A DNA stretch of 64,000 nucleotides from Planctomycetota bacterium (lineage in GTDB: Bacteria; Planctomycetota; JACOTG01; JAJDCM01), in the NCBI GenBank assembly GCA_029260825.1, contig JAJDCM010000367.1, positions 16,584 through 80,583 of the forward strand, written 5' to 3'. The position numbers were made by a program, and so were the translations under genes. Below the pieces are notes generated by a model. It worked only from the letters and a program-made list of their open reading frames with translations. It was not told where the DNA came from and ran no database searches. Positions 24,755 to 32,768 of this stretch are shown here, piece after piece; position 1 is the first letter of the stretch, and each line of letters opens with the position of its first letter.

Positions 24755-25987
24755 ATGACTGCATACCGAACTCTTGCCTTCCTCCTTTCAGTCGCTGGAC
24801 TCTTACCGGGTACTCAAGCACAAGCGGAGGCCTCGGAAAACGACATCGTCATCGGTCACCGCAGAATCGTTCATTCAAAGGTTCTTGGCGAAGATCGAAA
24901 GATCAACATTTACACCCCACAAAGCTACAACTCCGGTAACCACAACTACCCAATTCTCATCCTCCTCGATGGCGACGGTCATTTCCACCACGCGACCGGA
25001 ATCATGGAGGTGCTGGCCAAAAACGGCGGCATTCCAGAAATGATCGTCATCGGTGTCACCAACACTCAGCGCACCCGAGACCTCACACCCTACGCTAACG
25101 AAGGGGAGCCCGGTGGTGGCGCCAACAACTTTCTCCAGTTCCTGACCGATGAACTCACTCCCTGGATCGATAAAAACTACCGGACTCGCCCTCTCCGCTT
25201 TCTGGTAGGCCATTCTCTTGGTGGTCTCTTCGCCGTCCACACCCTAACCAAGAAACCAGACTTTTTTCGCGGCCTCATCGCAATCAGCCCGAGCATGCAG
25301 TGGGCAAAGCAACGCTCGACGAAAGAGTTCGAAACATGGCTTGAAACCAAGCCCAACGTTACGGCTTCCCTCTACATGACGGCTGGTAATGAAGGGATGG
25401 GCCTTCTCGGCGGAACCCTGAAAATATCCGGGTCCCTCAGCGAACATGCACCCGCCACTTTACAGTGGAAATTCGATCACCACCCGCTTGAGACTCACAA
25501 CTCGGTCGTGCATCGAAGCATTTACGATGGCATGGAGTTCATCTTCAAGGGCTGGAGAGTGAGCGATCCGCTCGCCATTTACGACGAGGGAGGGCTGGAA
25601 GCTGTGGCATCAAGCGTCGAGAAGTCTCGCGCTCCCTTCGGGTACGACTTCACGATCCCTCCCTCCACCATGTTCTTTCTCGTTGCGACCCTACTGATGC
25701 AAGATCGACACGATGAGGCCATCGCCATCTTCGTCGGACTCGACCCGGACCAGTACACTTTGCCCGGGTATTACCTGAGCTATTTGTCCAAACAGGTGAC
25801 GACCAAGGCTCCCGTCGCAGTGCAGAAGAAATTTCACCTTCACTGCCTCGAGATAGACCCTCACAACGAGCTGGCACGCACCAGCCTCCAGAAACTGGGA
25901 GTGGAGCCTCCTCCGCCACCCGCGAAAATGGGTGCCCCCATTGCTGCCCCTGATCCCACGACAAGCGAACCCTCAAACAAGAATTGA
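24755..25987 (+). CDS. Secreted esterase (EsteraseD/BesA-like alpha/beta hydrolase)
   Basis: This 410-residue protein starts from the ATG at 24755 with AAGGAAA upstream, giving a clear signal peptide (cleavage near AQAEA). The catalytic core matches the siderophore-esterase/esterase-D fold: LILLDGDGHFHHATGI near the start, nucleophile in VGHSLGGLFAVH and ISPSMQW. A His after the Ser domain (HHPLETHNS) is the expected catalytic base. A C-terminal roughly 110-residue TPR-like extension ends in a Pro-rich tail. The substrate is unknown; an enterobactin-type or short-chain ester is possible. Confidence 0.85.
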   Translation: MTAYRTLAFLLSVAGLLPGTQAQAEASENDIVIGHRRIVHSKVLGEDRKINIYTPQSYNSGNHNYPILILLDGDGHFHHATGIMEVLAKNGGIPEMIVIGVTNTQRTRDLTPYANEGEPGGGANNFLQFLTDELTPWIDKNYRTRPLRFLVGHSLGGLFAVHTLTKKPDFFRGLIAISPSMQWAKQRSTKEFETWLETKPNVTASLYMTAGNEGMGLLGGTLKISGSLSEHAPATLQWKFDHHPLETHNSVVHRSIYDGMEFIFKGWRVSDPLAIYDEGGLEAVASSVEKSRAPFGYDFTIPPSTMFFLVATLLMQDRHDEAIAIFVGLDPDQYTLPGYYLSYLSKQVTTKAPVAVQKKFHLHCLEIDPHNELARTSLQKLGVEPPPPPAKMGAPIAAPDPTTSEPSNKN

Positions 25988-26050
25988 GTTGGCCTCAAAT
26001 TCCAGAGGAATTAGGATGGGAGCGTCATTTGGTTCCATCCGGAGAGGCTC

Positions 26051-27763
26051 ATGCTTTCACGCCGCGACTTTCTTACTGGCGGCCTCAGCGCCGTTGCAAT
26101 CGGACTCCTAGCTCGACTTGGCCTGGGACAGGGCCCGCTCCAAACACTCCCCCCGATCCGGGATTCGCTTCCAGGGTCCGGTCCATTCGCTCGCCTCCCG
26201 GCTCTTCCTCCGTCGATCGACATCGACGGTCTCCCGTTTCTCGCTGACTTCACTGGCGATGGGTTCCCCAACAGCTCCATCCCCTTTCATTCGTGCGAGA
26301 GCTGCTCCGAACTTCCCGAGCCCACCGAAACCACCCGAGTTGCAATTGTTGGCGGAGGAATCTCGGGCCTTGCCACCGGCTACCTCCTTCGAGGATATAA
26401 TCCTTTACTCTTCGAACTTCATCCACGATTTGGAGGCAACGCCCAGGGCGAGATCTGGCAAGAAACACCCTTTTCTCTTGGAAATGCCTACTTCATCACG
26501 CCGGATCCTGGCACATTTCTTGAACAATTCTACACAGGTCTTGGCCTGGACAAAGTTGTCCGCGTTCAAACAGGTGAGGATCTCTATGAGCTCGGGGGCA
26601 CTCTTGTCTCCGATTTCTTCGAGACAAAAGACCGCAGCCCGGAAGACCAGCTCGCGTTCACGCGATATCGAGAGCTCGTACTCCGGATGGCCAATGAAGA
26701 ATACCCCGAAATTCCATTGCCGAAAGGGCAAGACAACCGGGCAATCCTGAACCTGGACCGAAAGAGCTTGAAACAGCATATTCAAGAACAGCTGGGCGTC
26801 CCGATTCCAACCCATCTTGCCTCGGCGATCCAGGGCTATTGCTATTCTTCGTTTGCAGCCGGCTGGGAAGAAATCTCCGCCGCTTCCGGATGGAACTTCC
26901 TCGCTGCAGAAGAATTCGGCCGATGGGTTCTTCCCGGTGGAACAGCATACCTGGCCGACGCAATGTGGAATCAACTGGCCCGACTTGAAAAACCAGTACG
27001 AGACGCAAGACATCAACGCCGCCCAAGCTGTCTACGCGGCGGAAGCCGAGTCGTCGATGTCCGGCTCACCCAAGACAAAGTGCGGGTGACATATCGAGAC
27101 GCCTCAGGAAGCTATCATGGACTGATCGCCGACAATGTGGTTGTCTGCTGCCCAAAGCACATCTGCAAGTACATTCTCCACGACCTTGAATCCATTGACC
27201 CGGAAAAGAGGGCGGCTTTCGACCAGCTTCATCAACGGGCCTACGTGGTAGTCAATGTCCTTCTCGATTCCCCGGTTGAACTGGATTTCTACGACGCATT
27301 CCTTCTCGGAGACGGAAGCCTTCCCACCAACCAAGACGAAGCACTCGCCCAATCTCGGGTCACCGATATGCTAAGTGGTCATTACAACCGGGGACCGAAA
27401 ACACGCCACAGCGTACTGACCCTCTACTGGCCTCTCCCCTTCGCGTTCGGCAGGGCGACGCTGATCGAGACTGGATCTCACACGACCTATGCGGAAAGAC
27501 TTGTTCCCCAGGTTCGATCCATGCTCAAGCTCCTCGACATTGACCCCAAGAAAGTGGTGCAGATTCGCATGTCTCGCTGGGGACACGCCATGCCGGTAGC
27601 GAGTCCCGACCTCATCGCGAATGGAACCGTCGACAAGCTCCGACGCTCCATCGACGATCGGATCCACTTCGTCAATCAAGACAACTGGGCCCTTCCGGCC
27701 GTCGAGAATTGCCTCCTCGATGCCAAGTCCGTCACCGATTTGATCCGCGCAAAACTCGGCTAG
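26051..27763 (+). CDS. Tat-exported FAD-dependent oxidoreductase (amine oxidase-like)
   Basis: This 570-residue protein has a twin-arginine signal (LSRRDFLTGG) followed by a hydrophobic stretch. At about residue 97 the dinucleotide-binding fingerprint VAIVGGGISGLATGYLL begins, followed by the glycine-rich FELHPRFGGNAQG expected in the flavin amine oxidase/phytoene-desaturase superfamily. The C-terminus has an FAD-contacting-like segment (VNQDNWALPAVENCLLDAKSV). Export in folded form with bound FAD is implied. The substrate is unknown. A leader Cys pair (CESC) sits just before the FAD fold. Confidence 0.85.
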   Translation: MLSRRDFLTGGLSAVAIGLLARLGLGQGPLQTLPPIRDSLPGSGPFARLPALPPSIDIDGLPFLADFTGDGFPNSSIPFHSCESCSELPEPTETTRVAIVGGGISGLATGYLLRGYNPLLFELHPRFGGNAQGEIWQETPFSLGNAYFITPDPGTFLEQFYTGLGLDKVVRVQTGEDLYELGGTLVSDFFETKDRSPEDQLAFTRYRELVLRMANEEYPEIPLPKGQDNRAILNLDRKSLKQHIQEQLGVPIPTHLASAIQGYCYSSFAAGWEEISAASGWNFLAAEEFGRWVLPGGTAYLADAMWNQLARLEKPVRDARHQRRPSCLRGGSRVVDVRLTQDKVRVTYRDASGSYHGLIADNVVVCCPKHICKYILHDLESIDPEKRAAFDQLHQRAYVVVNVLLDSPVELDFYDAFLLGDGSLPTNQDEALAQSRVTDMLSGHYNRGPKTRHSVLTLYWPLPFAFGRATLIETGSHTTYAERLVPQVRSMLKLLDIDPKKVVQIRMSRWGHAMPVASPDLIANGTVDKLRRSIDDRIHFVNQDNWALPAVENCLLDAKSVTDLIRAKLG

Positions 27764-27795
27764 TCCGGAAAATGGAGCCTGAGGCGCCAGTGGCT

Positions 27796-29256
27796 TCATG
27801 GCTTTTCCTGAGAACTGCTCGGAGCGGAATCCGACGACTCGAGGCCATGCCGATAAACATGAACATCCCTCTGTGGAAATGGAATGGAAACACCCTGTCG
27901 ATCGAACTCTTCCTTCACCTTTCGAGTCACGTCCCAGTAGACGTCCCAATAGTCCTCAGTCTTGACCCATGGGCGACAGATGAAGTTGACGGAAGAATCG
28001 GCCAGTTCGTGAACCCGAACATTTGGCGCCGGATCTTTCAAGACGGCAGGGTGTTCCGCGAGGATACCCTCCATGATCGAATGCGCCTTTTCAATGTCGT
28101 CGTCGTAGCCGATGCCGAACACGAGGTCGACGCGGCGCTGGTGACTACCCGTGACATTCGTAATCACGCCTCCCCAGACCGCGTTGTTGGGAACGACCAA
28201 CACCTTGTTGTCCAGAGTTTGGATTCTCGTGGACACAAGGTTCAACGAAGACACCTTGCCGGAAACGCCCGCGACGTCGATCAAATCACCGACATCAAAG
28301 GGTCGGTAGACCAGGATCATGATACCGCTGGCAAAGTTGCCAAGGCTCTCCTGCAATGCAAACGCAACGACAAAACCCGCTGCGCCGACCAAGGCAAGTA
28401 GCGGGCCGATGTCCACGCCAAGCGCCGAGATCGCCACAACCAGCCCCATGAGAAAGACGACCCTTCCCGAAATCTTCTCGACAAAATCCCCCATCAAGCT
28501 CGTGACTCTTCGTGACTTCCTAACTGCCCGGGAAACCACCTTGCGGATAGCGACAGACAGAACCAAGAAAATGGCGAAGATCACGATGCTCTTCAACACA
28601 TTCAATCCCCAGTGAATCCCTCCCTCCGGAGATTTGAGCCAACCGTACAGAGCTGTTCTCGTGGCGCTGACATCCGTGAGATCGACGTGCAACTCGGACA
28701 CCGCATCCAGATAGACCTGCCGGGATGCGGCCTCCCCTCCCTTGGTTTCAAGGGCCGCCAGCACAGCAGCCGCACGCTGCACAAGGGCGGCACGCTGGCT
28801 TCTGAGCAGATTGAGTTCCTCAAGGAGAGTCGTCCTCTGACGTGACAGTTCTTCGGCTTCCCCGCCATCGGGTAGGAGCGAAGCTTCTTCGAGCACGTTT
28901 TCCATCCCCTCGAGCTTCTTTGCCCCATCTCGAATCGGCGGCTCTTTTACTGCTTGTGTCTCGGTAGTCACCGGGGCTTGTTGCTCAAGCTGCTTCTTGA
29001 GCAACAGGATGGCAATATTCGCCTCCGCGATCTCCTCGACTTTCTCCTGCACCAAGGCACACCAGGCGTCAGCCTCAACCTCAAGCTGATCTTTGTTCAG
29101 GGGAAAGATGAGCCAACTAAGCTCTTCCAACGAGACGGTCGGAACCGAAGTCGTCCTTGGCTTTGCTTCTACCTTCTCGTCAGCTTTTGCTACGGACCCC
29201 TGTAGGCACAAAATGCTGACCAGAAACAGGATCAGACAGAGCAGGTGAGTTCGCAC
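27796..29256 (-). CDS. MscS-family mechanosensitive channel with periplasmic coiled-coil domain
   Basis: I place the start at the GTG at 29256 because it puts a signal peptide (HLLCLILFLVSILCL) at the N-terminus, giving 486 residues. The frame stays open to an ATG at 29448, so a longer form is possible. After cleavage comes an about 190-residue helical region, then three transmembrane helices. The MscS pore signature is GAAGFVVAFALQESLGNFASG, followed by the beta domain (YRPFDVGDLIDVAGVSGKV) and VPNNAVWGGVITN. It should open under membrane tension to release solutes. It is convergent with the flavoprotein gene (32-bp gap). Confidence 0.88.
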   Translation of the reverse strand: MRTHLLCLILFLVSILCLQGSVAKADEKVEAKPRTTSVPTVSLEELSWLIFPLNKDQLEVEADAWCALVQEKVEEIAEANIAILLLKKQLEQQAPVTTETQAVKEPPIRDGAKKLEGMENVLEEASLLPDGGEAEELSRQRTTLLEELNLLRSQRAALVQRAAAVLAALETKGGEAASRQVYLDAVSELHVDLTDVSATRTALYGWLKSPEGGIHWGLNVLKSIVIFAIFLVLSVAIRKVVSRAVRKSRRVTSLMGDFVEKISGRVVFLMGLVVAISALGVDIGPLLALVGAAGFVVAFALQESLGNFASGIMILVYRPFDVGDLIDVAGVSGKVSSLNLVSTRIQTLDNKVLVVPNNAVWGGVITNVTGSHQRRVDLVFGIGYDDDIEKAHSIMEGILAEHPAVLKDPAPNVRVHELADSSVNFICRPWVKTEDYWDVYWDVTRKVKEEFDRQGVSIPFPQRDVHVYRHGLESSDSAPSSSQEKP

Positions 29257-29553
29257 CCTATGAACTCTCGCTGGTGAGGCTCCCGTGAGTCGTGATCTCC
29301 GATACAACGAAAAGTAATGAGACCGGTCGGTTACCAGCTCTGAATTCAAACCGGACCGATCCGACCTGACCGACAGAAAGGATCCCAAAGAAGAAGGGCC
29401 AAAGTTCACTTCATTTTCCTCGCTTTTCACGGCTTTTTCTCTCAACAAGATCCCCTCACCCGATGTTAGGATCGGCCCCCAAATAATCGTGACTCATCAG
29501 GACAACGTGAGGTCGCAACACTTGCGATCCTCTCTTCTTGCAAAGGAACTCAC

Positions 29554-30600
29554 ATGCCCCGTGGTGTCTTGCCTCCGCTCCCTCTCTGGTTGTTCTGCAC
29601 TTTTCTTCTTGCCTCGCCTGGAGCAGCAGATGAAGTGACTGTCAAGGGCGTTGTGCTTCGAGGCAGCATTATCGAGGTAACAGCGGAGAGCATCGTCTTC
29701 GAAACCGAGTATGGTGAGGGCTCGATCACAATCCCGTTTGATACCATCGATGCGCTCGTGACGGAAGGCTCTTTCTTGATTCTTTACGGTGACGACGGCG
29801 AGATCTCAGGGAGGCTCCTTGGAGTAAGAGAAGGGAGGCTATTGGTCGGAACGGAGCCCATCAACCTTGACACCATTGTCAGAGGATCGTCCGACACGGA
29901 CCTATCCGGCTACGATCGATTCAGGAATGATTTCCGGCACTGGCATGCAGAGCTAAGCCTCGGAATCGGCTACAAAGCCTCCACCACCGATGAGGTTGAC
30001 GTCGCCGTCGGCTTTCGGGTCGAGCGAATCAAAAACCCCGCTCGCCTCCTGGCGGAAATCAATTGGATCTATGAAAATGAAAAGAAAAACAACCAGGATC
30101 GAAGTACGACAGACAACGAGATCCGGGGGCTAGTCAAAGCCGAGCACCGCTTCAGCGAACGGTGGTTCGGCTACACATCCCACGACGGCGAGTATGATGA
30201 GCTGGACAATCTGAGCCTGCGCTACGTTGGCAAGGTTGGCCCGGGCTACTGGCTCTTGAAAAATGATGACTATTACTGGCAAATCGAATCCGGAATTGGC
30301 TATGCCTATGATCGTTTTTTCGGTGGAGACCGGGAAGAGTTTGCCGCCCTGCCGATCGGCACCGAAGCCATGGTAAAACTTCCCGGGGGAGCAACATTTC
30401 GAGCTCGAGCCGACTACTTACCCTCGCTACAAGACTGGACAGGTGACTATCTACTGCGAGCAGACGCCTCCCTCACCGTCCCCATCGACAAGAGCCTCTC
30501 CCTCAAAGCTTCCATCCTCGAGACCTATGACAGCACCCCTGACCCGGGCTCCGAAAAGAATGAACTGAAGTTTCTGTTCGGCCTGGCATTGCACTTCTAA
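29554..30600 (+). CDS. DUF481-like outer-membrane protein
   Basis: This 348-residue protein has a signal peptide (cleavage near GAADE). A roughly 100-residue N-terminal beta domain (VKGVVLRGSIIEVTAESIVFETEYGEG in part) is typical of proteins with a SpoVS/YdiY-like periplasmic module. A barrel of alternating strands follows and ends in F (LFGLALHF). The pattern GIGYKASTTDEVDVAVGF matches DUF481 (YdiY-like). The function of this family is unknown; some members respond to salt stress. It is divergent from the mechanosensitive channel gene, which suggests a shared osmotic theme, but that is inference. Confidence 0.75.
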   Translation: MPRGVLPPLPLWLFCTFLLASPGAADEVTVKGVVLRGSIIEVTAESIVFETEYGEGSITIPFDTIDALVTEGSFLILYGDDGEISGRLLGVREGRLLVGTEPINLDTIVRGSSDTDLSGYDRFRNDFRHWHAELSLGIGYKASTTDEVDVAVGFRVERIKNPARLLAEINWIYENEKKNNQDRSTTDNEIRGLVKAEHRFSERWFGYTSHDGEYDELDNLSLRYVGKVGPGYWLLKNDDYYWQIESGIGYAYDRFFGGDREEFAALPIGTEAMVKLPGGATFRARADYLPSLQDWTGDYLLRADASLTVPIDKSLSLKASILETYDSTPDPGSEKNELKFLFGLALHF

Positions 30601-30624
30601 CCAGTTCACCACGAGAACCGCCTA

Positions 30625-30664
30625 GCCCGGATGAATCATGAGTTTGAGCGAGAATCATCCGGGC
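30625..30664. repeat. Perfect 10-bp inverted repeat after the DUF481 gene
   Basis: GCCCGGATGA (30625-30634) and TCATCCGGGC (30655-30664) enclose a 20-base loop. It starts 24 bp after the stop at 30600 and lacks a clear T-run, so it may be an imperfect terminator. Its left arm context (CTAGCCCG.AT.A.TCATGA) recurs at 32362-32381, on the other side of the sulfatase gene. Confidence 0.6.
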
Positions 30665-30855
30665 CTTGTGCCTGCTTCCGTTTCCACTCGTCCGTGAGCA
30701 GACCCTCGAAACCCCAGTTCTCCTCCTCGATCTCCTGGATGACCACGTGGATATGCTGAGGCTTCTTCGCAAGTTCGCGAGCTCCGCAAGGAAAATCAAG
30801 CAGACGATCGACCTCAAGGAAGAGGTGATCTCGAGGCGCTTGCGAAAGGCCCGAC

Positions 30856-32313
30856 CTAGTTATTCTGAAAAGCCACGAGCTTCTGATCCAGCTCGGCAAG
30901 AACCCTGGGATCAACGGTCAGATGCTGGCTCTGATTCTCCCAGAAGTCAGCCGATCGATCGTAGTACTCGATTTCGCCGTTCCCATACTTGATGTACTTG
31001 ACCCTTTGCGTGATGATGCCGGCATAGCTTGGCATCCGGCACTCCGAGGTGGCCACACACGTGTCATTTGCGGGGTCCGGAGATCTGCGCTCAATGAATA
31101 TTTCATCGTGGATCTTGAGCTTGGATCCGTTGAGAATCGGGACAAAGCTTCTTCCGTCAAGAACGGTTTGTGGATGAGCCCCCGCCAGGTCAACAATTGT
31201 CGCGGTCAAATCCACCGTCGTGAGCAGTGCATCAGATGTCACCCCCCTACCCATCCCAGGACCAAATGCCATTGCCGGCACTCTCACCGACTCGTCGTAG
31301 GGAGAATTCTTCTGGTTGCCAAGTCGATGCTCACCTAGCGAATATCCGTTGTCCGAGAAGAAGAGGATCACCGTATTCTCAAGGACCTCCAGATCCCGAA
31401 GAACCCCAACGATGTCCACAAACGCTCGATCCACCGATCGGAGTGATTCAGCCATGTTCACATGAATCTGGTCGTAGTGATCGAGTTCCACAGAATCTGG
31501 ATCCAGATTCCGCACCCATGTCGGCTTGTCGGAGACATCAGACTCGTTATAGTTCGGTGGTCGCGGGATCTCCCCGGCGTAGGAACCGATATCGGGAGGG
31601 GCAGGCGTCGCCGGCACGTGGGGTGCCGAAAAGTTGAGATAGGCAAAGAAGGGTTTTCGATCGACGGCCGTCGCATTTACCGAAGAGCGAATAAAGGCGA
31701 TCGTGTGATCACGCAACACCGATGTCGAATAATCCCTCTCTTGAGAGAAGTAGTACCTTCGCCTACCGTTTTCGATCAGCTGATAGTGGTAGTACAATGG
31801 AGAGCCCATGGCTCTCCAGTCATCCCAACCCGGAGGGATGTCGGGCGCGATCGCATCGTACAAATTCATGTACTTCCCGTGCAGAGCCGTTCGATATCCT
31901 GCGTCTTGCAGCCACACTCCCAGCGTTGATTCATCAAGACCTGAATCTCTGAAATATGCGGCTCCCCCCCGCCCGATCGAGCCCAGGTCGCTATTCAGCC
32001 ACATCTGTGTGTGATGGGGATAGCGCCCGGTCAAAACCGCAGCTCGGGACGGATTGCAAAGAGGGGTCACCACGAAAAAGTTGTCGAGAATAACTCCCTT
32101 TGTCTCGAAGAAGCCAAGTGTTCGATCCAGAAAGACTCGGTGCCGGTTCGCCATATCGTCAACCGAGACGAGCAAGACGTTCGGTCGCACAAACGGCCGC
32201 TGGCCCTGGGCCGATGCCTGGAACAGGCCGAGCGTGAACGAAAGAGCACAGACGCAGCAACATCCTCTAGGCACGGTACGATCCTCCCTCGGGGCGAGGT
32301 GCGCGGTGATCAC
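30856..32313 (-). CDS. Secreted sulfatase
   Basis: This 485-residue type I sulfatase has a signal-like N-terminus (LSFTLGLFQASAQGQ). The catalytic fold starts at RPNVLLVSVDDM with the metal-binding Asp pair. The Cys to be converted to formylglycine is in PLCNPSRAAVLTGRYPHHTQ, and a second metal-site segment is FFSDNGYSLGEHRLGNQKN. Oxidation of CxPSR Cys needs an FGE-type enzyme acting elsewhere in the cell. It probably removes sulphate from a polysaccharide or glycosaminoglycan-like substrate outside the cytoplasm. It is flanked by two related inverted repeats. Confidence 0.9.
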   Translation of the reverse strand: MITAHLAPREDRTVPRGCCCVCALSFTLGLFQASAQGQRPFVRPNVLLVSVDDMANRHRVFLDRTLGFFETKGVILDNFFVVTPLCNPSRAAVLTGRYPHHTQMWLNSDLGSIGRGGAAYFRDSGLDESTLGVWLQDAGYRTALHGKYMNLYDAIAPDIPPGWDDWRAMGSPLYYHYQLIENGRRRYYFSQERDYSTSVLRDHTIAFIRSSVNATAVDRKPFFAYLNFSAPHVPATPAPPDIGSYAGEIPRPPNYNESDVSDKPTWVRNLDPDSVELDHYDQIHVNMAESLRSVDRAFVDIVGVLRDLEVLENTVILFFSDNGYSLGEHRLGNQKNSPYDESVRVPAMAFGPGMGRGVTSDALLTTVDLTATIVDLAGAHPQTVLDGRSFVPILNGSKLKIHDEIFIERRSPDPANDTCVATSECRMPSYAGIITQRVKYIKYGNGEIEYYDRSADFWENQSQHLTVDPRVLAELDQKLVAFQNN

Positions 32314-32768
32314 AGATCATCACCTACGCACGGGAAGAACTAAGAGCTACTCGTGTCCTGGCTAGCCCGCATTACTCATGAAAGGACGGCCGAAACCGCG
32401 GGCTAATGGGAGTGGATGCGAAATCGACGTTCAAACGGAAGGGAAAAACCTGAGATGGGCGAGCCACAAGGGTGTCGCCCTCGCTGACTGGAAGAGTTAC
32501 TCTCCTCTGCTTCATGAAAATTGACGAAGCAGCCTGGAAGCGTCCGACTGACGGACAATCTGGCGAAAACATTCGCATCCATCATCTTAACGTCCCCCCA
32601 CAGAACTGACCGACATTTGACCAGACACCTTCCTGGTAGTCAACACTATTTCCATAATAATCGGTCAGACCATCTTCATCGGCACGCTTCGGAACCCACT
32701 ATCACGAGTAGATCTGGCAATAGATTCATGGTAGCCGTTACTCGGTCAAACTTCACTACCGACGTGGT
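32314..32768. other. Intergenic region containing a second flanking inverted repeat
   Basis: No convincing gene is present. An 8-bp inverted repeat TAGCCCGC (32363-32370)/GCGGGCTA (32398-32405) lies upstream of the sulfatase. Its context repeats the motif seen at 30622-30641 (17 of 20 bases alike). The rest of the stretch shows only short shadow frames. Confidence 0.45.

Noticed and set aside
30636-30914. Minus-strand open frame between the DUF481 and sulfatase genes, possible transposase piece
   Set aside because: It overlaps the sulfatase end, has no ribosome site, and I cannot match it to a transposase family. I record only the inverted repeats.
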